Of a stretch of 10,853 nucleotides of DNA, positions 8,124 to 10,853 are shown in pieces (the first letter of the stretch is position 1; each line of letters begins with the position of its first letter). The notes under the pieces are model-generated. The model searched no databases and had not been told where the DNA came from. It was given only the letters and a program-made list of their open reading frames with translations. Position numbers and translations under genes: made by a program. This DNA is from Bacteroidales bacterium (GTDB lineage: Bacteria; Bacteroidota; Bacteroidia; Bacteroidales; Muribaculaceae), in assembly GCA_900767075.1 (NCBI GenBank), contig CAAFXX010000434.1, forward strand, positions 1 through 10,853, in the 5' to 3' direction.

Positions 8124-8153
8124 AAATAAGGAAAAATTTTTGTAATAGCCAAA
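8122..8153 (-). promoter_or_regulatory. Candidate Bacteroidetes-type promoter for meaB-hrpB
   Basis: On the minus strand a TTTG (8153-8150) is followed after exactly 20 bases by TTATTTTG (8129-8122). The second box matches the Bacteroidetes -7 consensus TAnnTTTG except at its second position, and the spacing to the -33 TTTG is near the expected value. The region between is A/T-rich. Transcription would begin at the foot of the hairpin at 8088-8123. This is a motif match only and is moderately uncertain. Confidence 0.38.
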
Positions 8154-8167
8154 GATTGTGCGGAGCC

Positions 8168-9238
8168 TTATTCCTTTATGCCGACCACTTTGACGGTGCG
8201 CGACGGATGAAGGGGGTCGTTGGTGATAATCTGAAGCTCAATTCTGAAGGCTCCCGGAGAAAGCGCGTCGATATTGACGGCGCCCTCGGCGCGGCTGCTC
8301 TTGCCGGGCTTGAGTTTCGTTGGGTAACGTTTCACCTTCACAAGCTCCGTGGCGCCGGTGATCCTGAGGATGTTCATCAGGCTCTTCCCTTCATTGAGGA
8401 TACTGAAGGAGAAAGGCACGGGCTTGATTCCCGAAATGACTCCGAGGTCGACAGTCGTCGGGCTGACATAACAGGAAGGTGCGTTCTCGGCATCCTCGAC
8501 ACTCAGCGAGGAGAAGTCGGGCTTCACGTCGGCGCGGAAAGAGAGATGCGTCACGGGGGAATCCGCCAGACGGGAATCGGAGATTATCTCCACGGGCATT
8601 TCCACCGGACCCAGCTCCGGCTGCATGCGCGAATTGTAATAGAATCCGATGGTGACGAGCTCGCCGGGCGCGACCTTCGGTGTCGACAGGCGTATGTCGA
8701 GGGCTTTGGTGGCGCCTTTCACCGCCGGCACAATAGTGTCGGAAGTCTGGTTGTAGCCGTTGATGAAAAGATGGCGTGTCTCGCCGTATTTCATTTCCAC
8801 TGGAGGCAGGATTGTGTCGGAAAGACGCAGCGGACCTGCTTCATAAGGATAGATCGGCGCCAGTGATTCCTTCGTGCCGAGCACGGTGCCGCGGATCATG
8901 ACGCGCTCGGTGGTGTTGTCGCCGATATAGACGCGGATGGATTTCTCGAAGGCACCGGGACGTCCGGCAGGGTTATATGTGAACGATATCACGGCTGTGT
9001 CGCCCGGTTCTATCGGGTCGTGGGGGTAGTCCACGCCAGTGCATCCGCAGCCGGGACGCGCCCCGGTGATCACTACCGGCTCGCCGCCGGTATTCACGAA
9101 ACGCACGCGGCCCGGCACTTTACCGTCTGTTTCCTTGATGAGACCGAAATTATAGTCCTTCTCAAGCCATTTTACGCCGGCGCACAACGGCGTCGCGCAC
9201 AGCGCGACCATTGCGGCGGCTATAATGCTCTTGATCAT
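8168..9238 (-). CDS. Secreted DUF1573 protein with three Ig-like (ASH/HYDIN-like) units
   Basis: This is a 356-residue envelope protein of unknown function. A signal peptide covers about residues 1-20 (IIAAAMVALCATPLCA before GVKWL). The first unit (about 23-118) is a canonical DUF1573 domain: DYNFG (28-32), the CGCT motif (64-67), YPHDPIEPGD (71-80), TYNPAGRPGAFEKS (87-100) and IRGTV (115-119). The middle unit (about 130-237) and the last unit (about 258-353; VDLGVISG, then LHPSRTVKVVGI) look like diverged beta-sandwich repeats without CGCT. ATG 9238 was chosen because it starts the signal peptide; an upstream TTG at 9274 lies inside the preceding gene. Only 7 bases separate it from that gene, a smaller DUF1573 paralogue, so they form an operon. 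Three DT(A/I) triplets (80-82, 141-143, 167-169) match the Bacteroides O-glycosylation sequon. Family secure, role unknown. Confidence 0.9.
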   Translation of the reverse strand: MIKSIIAAAMVALCATPLCAGVKWLEKDYNFGLIKETDGKVPGRVRFVNTGGEPVVITGARPGCGCTGVDYPHDPIEPGDTAVISFTYNPAGRPGAFEKSIRVYIGDNTTERVMIRGTVLGTKESLAPIYPYEAGPLRLSDTILPPVEMKYGETRHLFINGYNQTSDTIVPAVKGATKALDIRLSTPKVAPGELVTIGFYYNSRMQPELGPVEMPVEIISDSRLADSPVTHLSFRADVKPDFSSLSVEDAENAPSCYVSPTTVDLGVISGIKPVPFSFSILNEGKSLMNILRITGATELVKVKRYPTKLKPGKSSRAEGAVNIDALSPGAFRIELQIITNDPLHPSRTVKVVGIKE

Positions 9239-9245
9239 GTCGGAA

Positions 9246-9650
9246 TTATTTATTGGGCACAACGGTGCCTTCAATCACGAGCGTCACCTTGCGCGGCTTG
9301 GCATTGGTCTTCAGCGTCACTGTCTTGCGGAAAGGACCGGGACGTCCCACCGGATTATAGGTGATCTTCACTTTGCCTTTCTTGCCGGGAGCGACCGGGT
9401 TCTTGGGATACTCCGGACGTGTGCAGCCACACTGTGCGGTGGCGTCAAGGATTACAAGATTGCCGTTTCCGGTGTTGAAGAACTCGAATTCGTGCGATAC
9501 GGGACCGCCCTGTTCCTTGACGTTTCCGAAATTATAGGTCTGCTCCGTGAATTTGATGAGAGGATTGCCTCCGTCCTTCTTTTTCTTCGCCATAACCGGG
9601 AGCGCGAGCAGCACGGCGAGCAGAAGGACTACTATATGCTTTGTCTTCAT
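9246..9650 (-). CDS. Small secreted single-domain DUF1573 protein
   Basis: This 134-residue protein consists of a signal peptide (MKTKHIVVLLLAVLLALPVMA, likely cleaved after Ala21), a lysine-rich linker (KKKK, 22-25) and one DUF1573 domain. The domain has TYNFG (38-42), CGCT (74-77), YPKNPVAPGK (81-90), TYNPVGRPGPFRKT (97-110) and IEGTV (126-130). It is clearly paralogous to the first unit of the next gene, with the same motif order and spacing. The function of DUF1573 is not established; the fold resembles Ig-like ASH/HYDIN domains, and the CGCT cysteines could form a disulfide or bind metal. ATG 9650 is preceded by AAAAGAAG, a weak ribosome-binding sequence; a TTG at 9710 gives a poorer start. 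A weak -7-like box (TACCTTTT, 9693-9686 on the minus strand) lies in the 63-base gap upstream, but no well-placed TTTG was seen. Confidence 0.9.
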   Translation of the reverse strand: MKTKHIVVLLLAVLLALPVMAKKKKDGGNPLIKFTEQTYNFGNVKEQGGPVSHEFEFFNTGNGNLVILDATAQCGCTRPEYPKNPVAPGKKGKVKITYNPVGRPGPFRKTVTLKTNAKPRKVTLVIEGTVVPNK

Positions 9651-9713
9651 AACTTCTTTTATTTTTAATAACGTCCGAACGGTCGAAAAGGTATAAAAAG
9701 GGTGAAACAAGCT

Positions 9714-10853
9714 CTAATGCGATGGAACCATCTTCATGCGCAGCCGTGGAGGGAGCGCATTGCGGTAGCGGTGCCATGCCTCGCGAAGGGAGTCTGCGCG
9801 CGCTTCCGTAAAGTCGGCTTCGCGGCAGAGCTCTGCGGTTACGCCGCCGTATCTTGCTCCGGTTCTTGCCTCGTGGGTGCGGAGCGTATCGGCGAGCTCA
9901 CGGAGCGCGGAGGCGTATTCCTTCCCTGTGAGGAAGAGGGTGTCGGCGTTGCGCACGGCAAGATAGGAGTCGTGATGATGACTTAATTCCGCCATCGCGA
10001 ATCGTGCTGTTTTCAGTGCCTCGTCGGTATGGTGCCGGCGCGTGAGGCGCTGTATGGCGCGAGTGAGCGCCGCCCTCTGTGTGGCGAGACGTGAGGCGGG
10101 AACGCGGTCCATGTAGACATCCTCCCGGTCGTTATAAGGTTCAAGCTTGCTTACTCCTCGCAGGATCTCGTTGTCTATCGCCTTGTCGTCAAGCTGTCCG
10201 AGCCGCATGGCGAAAAGTCCCGGCGAGAGATGGCGGTCAAGACCGACTGTCATGTCGCCGCCGATCGACGACTGCCAGTAGATTGGCCTCGGGTTCCCGG
10301 AGGCGGCGTTGGCGGCAACGATGTCGAGGATCATCATCTTGCGGAATTCTGGTGAAAGGGATTTGCCGGAGCGTGACAGAGTCTGCACCGGAATTATCGC
10401 GGTGTCGCCCGGAGCAAGGACAACGCGAAGCCGTTTTGCACCAAGCCGCGACTGAGGGTCGACACGCAGCCGCTCAAAGGCATCAAGTGCGTCGGCAATG
10501 GTGTCTGCTGCTTCGCGGGCCGAGGGGGAGATGAGCGCGTTGTAAAGCATGTCGCCGGCGCTGAAAGAGGATGGCACGGGTCGCGATCCGTCCCATGCCT
10601 CGAGAAGGGTGGCGGCATATCTTGGCGAGGAGAGGTACGAGAGGTTGATCACCGTGACGTCGCGGCGTATGCCCTCCACCTCGCGGACATACCACAGCGG
10701 GAATGTGGCGTTGTCGCCGTCGACGAAGATTATCGCGTCGCGGTCGAGCGAGTTGAGGATATTCACGGCAGCCGAGCGGGCGACGCGTCGTCCTGAGCGG
10801 TCATGGTCGTCGATATTCTCGGCAAGCATGAGGAAGACAGTGAAGAAAGGCAG
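9714..10853 (-). CDS. DUF2723 family membrane protein (TMEM260 / O-mannosyltransferase-like), C-terminal part
   Basis: The frame runs off the right edge with no stop, so only the C-terminal 379 residues are present. A hydrophobic stretch (LPFFTVFLMLA) leads into ENIDDHDRSGR, then a segment IIFVDGDNATFPLWYVREVEG and INLSYL. These blocks are characteristic of the soluble part that follows the multi-helix membrane domain of Bacteroidetes DUF2723 proteins, which usually exceed 1000 residues. The family is related to the GT-C glycosyltransferases and to TMEM260 O-mannosyltransferases; substrate and activity here are unknown. The final ~120 residues are helical and rich in Arg, Ala and Leu, with a repeat-like look, and lack membrane segments. 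The ATG at 10829 is internal, since conserved sequence continues upstream of it. The DUF1573 genes follow 63 bases downstream on the same strand, so co-transcription is possible. Confidence 0.88.
   Translation of the reverse strand: MPFFTVFLMLAENIDDHDRSGRRVARSAAVNILNSLDRDAIIFVDGDNATFPLWYVREVEGIRRDVTVINLSYLSSPRYAATLLEAWDGSRPVPSSFSAGDMLYNALISPSAREAADTIADALDAFERLRVDPQSRLGAKRLRVVLAPGDTAIIPVQTLSRSGKSLSPEFRKMMILDIVAANAASGNPRPIYWQSSIGGDMTVGLDRHLSPGLFAMRLGQLDDKAIDNEILRGVSKLEPYNDREDVYMDRVPASRLATQRAALTRAIQRLTRRHHTDEALKTARFAMAELSHHHDSYLAVRNADTLFLTGKEYASALRELADTLRTHEARTGARYGGVTAELCREADFTEARADSLREAWHRYRNALPPRLRMKMVPSH

Noticed and set aside
8074..8124. Longer meaB starting at a TTG at 8124
   Set aside because: The added residues have no family resemblance and are encoded by the hairpin region; the ATG at 8073 gives a normal MeaB N-terminus.
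8072..8866. Long plus-strand frame of 264 codons
   Set aside because: It is antisense to the large DUF1573 gene and continues across the meaB leader; no recognisable motifs.
9239..9274. Longer large DUF1573 protein from a TTG at 9274
   Set aside because: It would overlap the preceding gene and place extra residues before a well-formed signal peptide; ATG 9238 is better.
1..10853. CRISPR arrays, tRNA or rRNA genes, insertion sequences, phage or defence genes
   Set aside because: No regularly spaced repeats, tRNA-like folds, transposase motifs or terminal repeats were seen; nearly all sequence is accounted for by conserved genes.

Overview
The window looks like chromosomal DNA from a Bacteroidales gut anaerobe, most likely Muribaculaceae or a close relative. 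The reasons are family content (a DUF2723 protein in its Bacteroidetes form, tandem DUF1573 proteins, a fused ResB/CcsA maturation protein), moderate-to-high G+C, start codons without strong Shine-Dalgarno sequences, and one plausible Bacteroidetes-type promoter (TTTG plus a TAnnTTTG-like box). The genus is inferred from family resemblance, not shown. Six of the seven protein families are recognised with high confidence, and the DUF2723 call is only slightly weaker.

Left part, plus strand (2-4436): an operon of three tightly packed genes. The first is the C-terminal part of an imelysin-family (M75/IrpA-like) protein with the GxHxxE motif. Twelve bases on comes a di-haem DUF1111/COG3488 cytochrome-like lipoprotein with two CxxCH sites. 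Overlapping its end is a compact ResB-CcsA fusion, the System II cytochrome c synthase. The layout suggests an envelope redox/iron module that carries its own haem-attachment enzyme: the third gene would attach haem to the second, and the imelysin is the probable iron-binding partner. This is the most interesting region of the window. The imelysin-diheme pairing is known elsewhere; the dedicated synthase, the likely surface lipoprotein and an unusual cysteine pair are the points worth following.

Middle (4437-4516): a short convergent gap filled by a strong imperfect inverted repeat, probably a bidirectional terminator.

Right part, minus strand, read from 10853 leftward: the C-terminal part of a DUF2723 membrane glycosyltransferase-like protein; a small secreted DUF1573 protein; a larger secreted DUF1573 protein with three Ig-like units; a leader of about 94 bases holding a hairpin and a candidate promoter; the GTPase meaB; and the RNA helicase hrpB, whose GTG start overlaps the meaB stop as GTGA. 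The DUF2723/DUF1573 genes appear to form an envelope group, and meaB-hrpB a separate translationally coupled pair.

No tRNA, rRNA, CRISPR array, insertion sequence or phage gene is visible. No gap between genes exceeds 100 bases.
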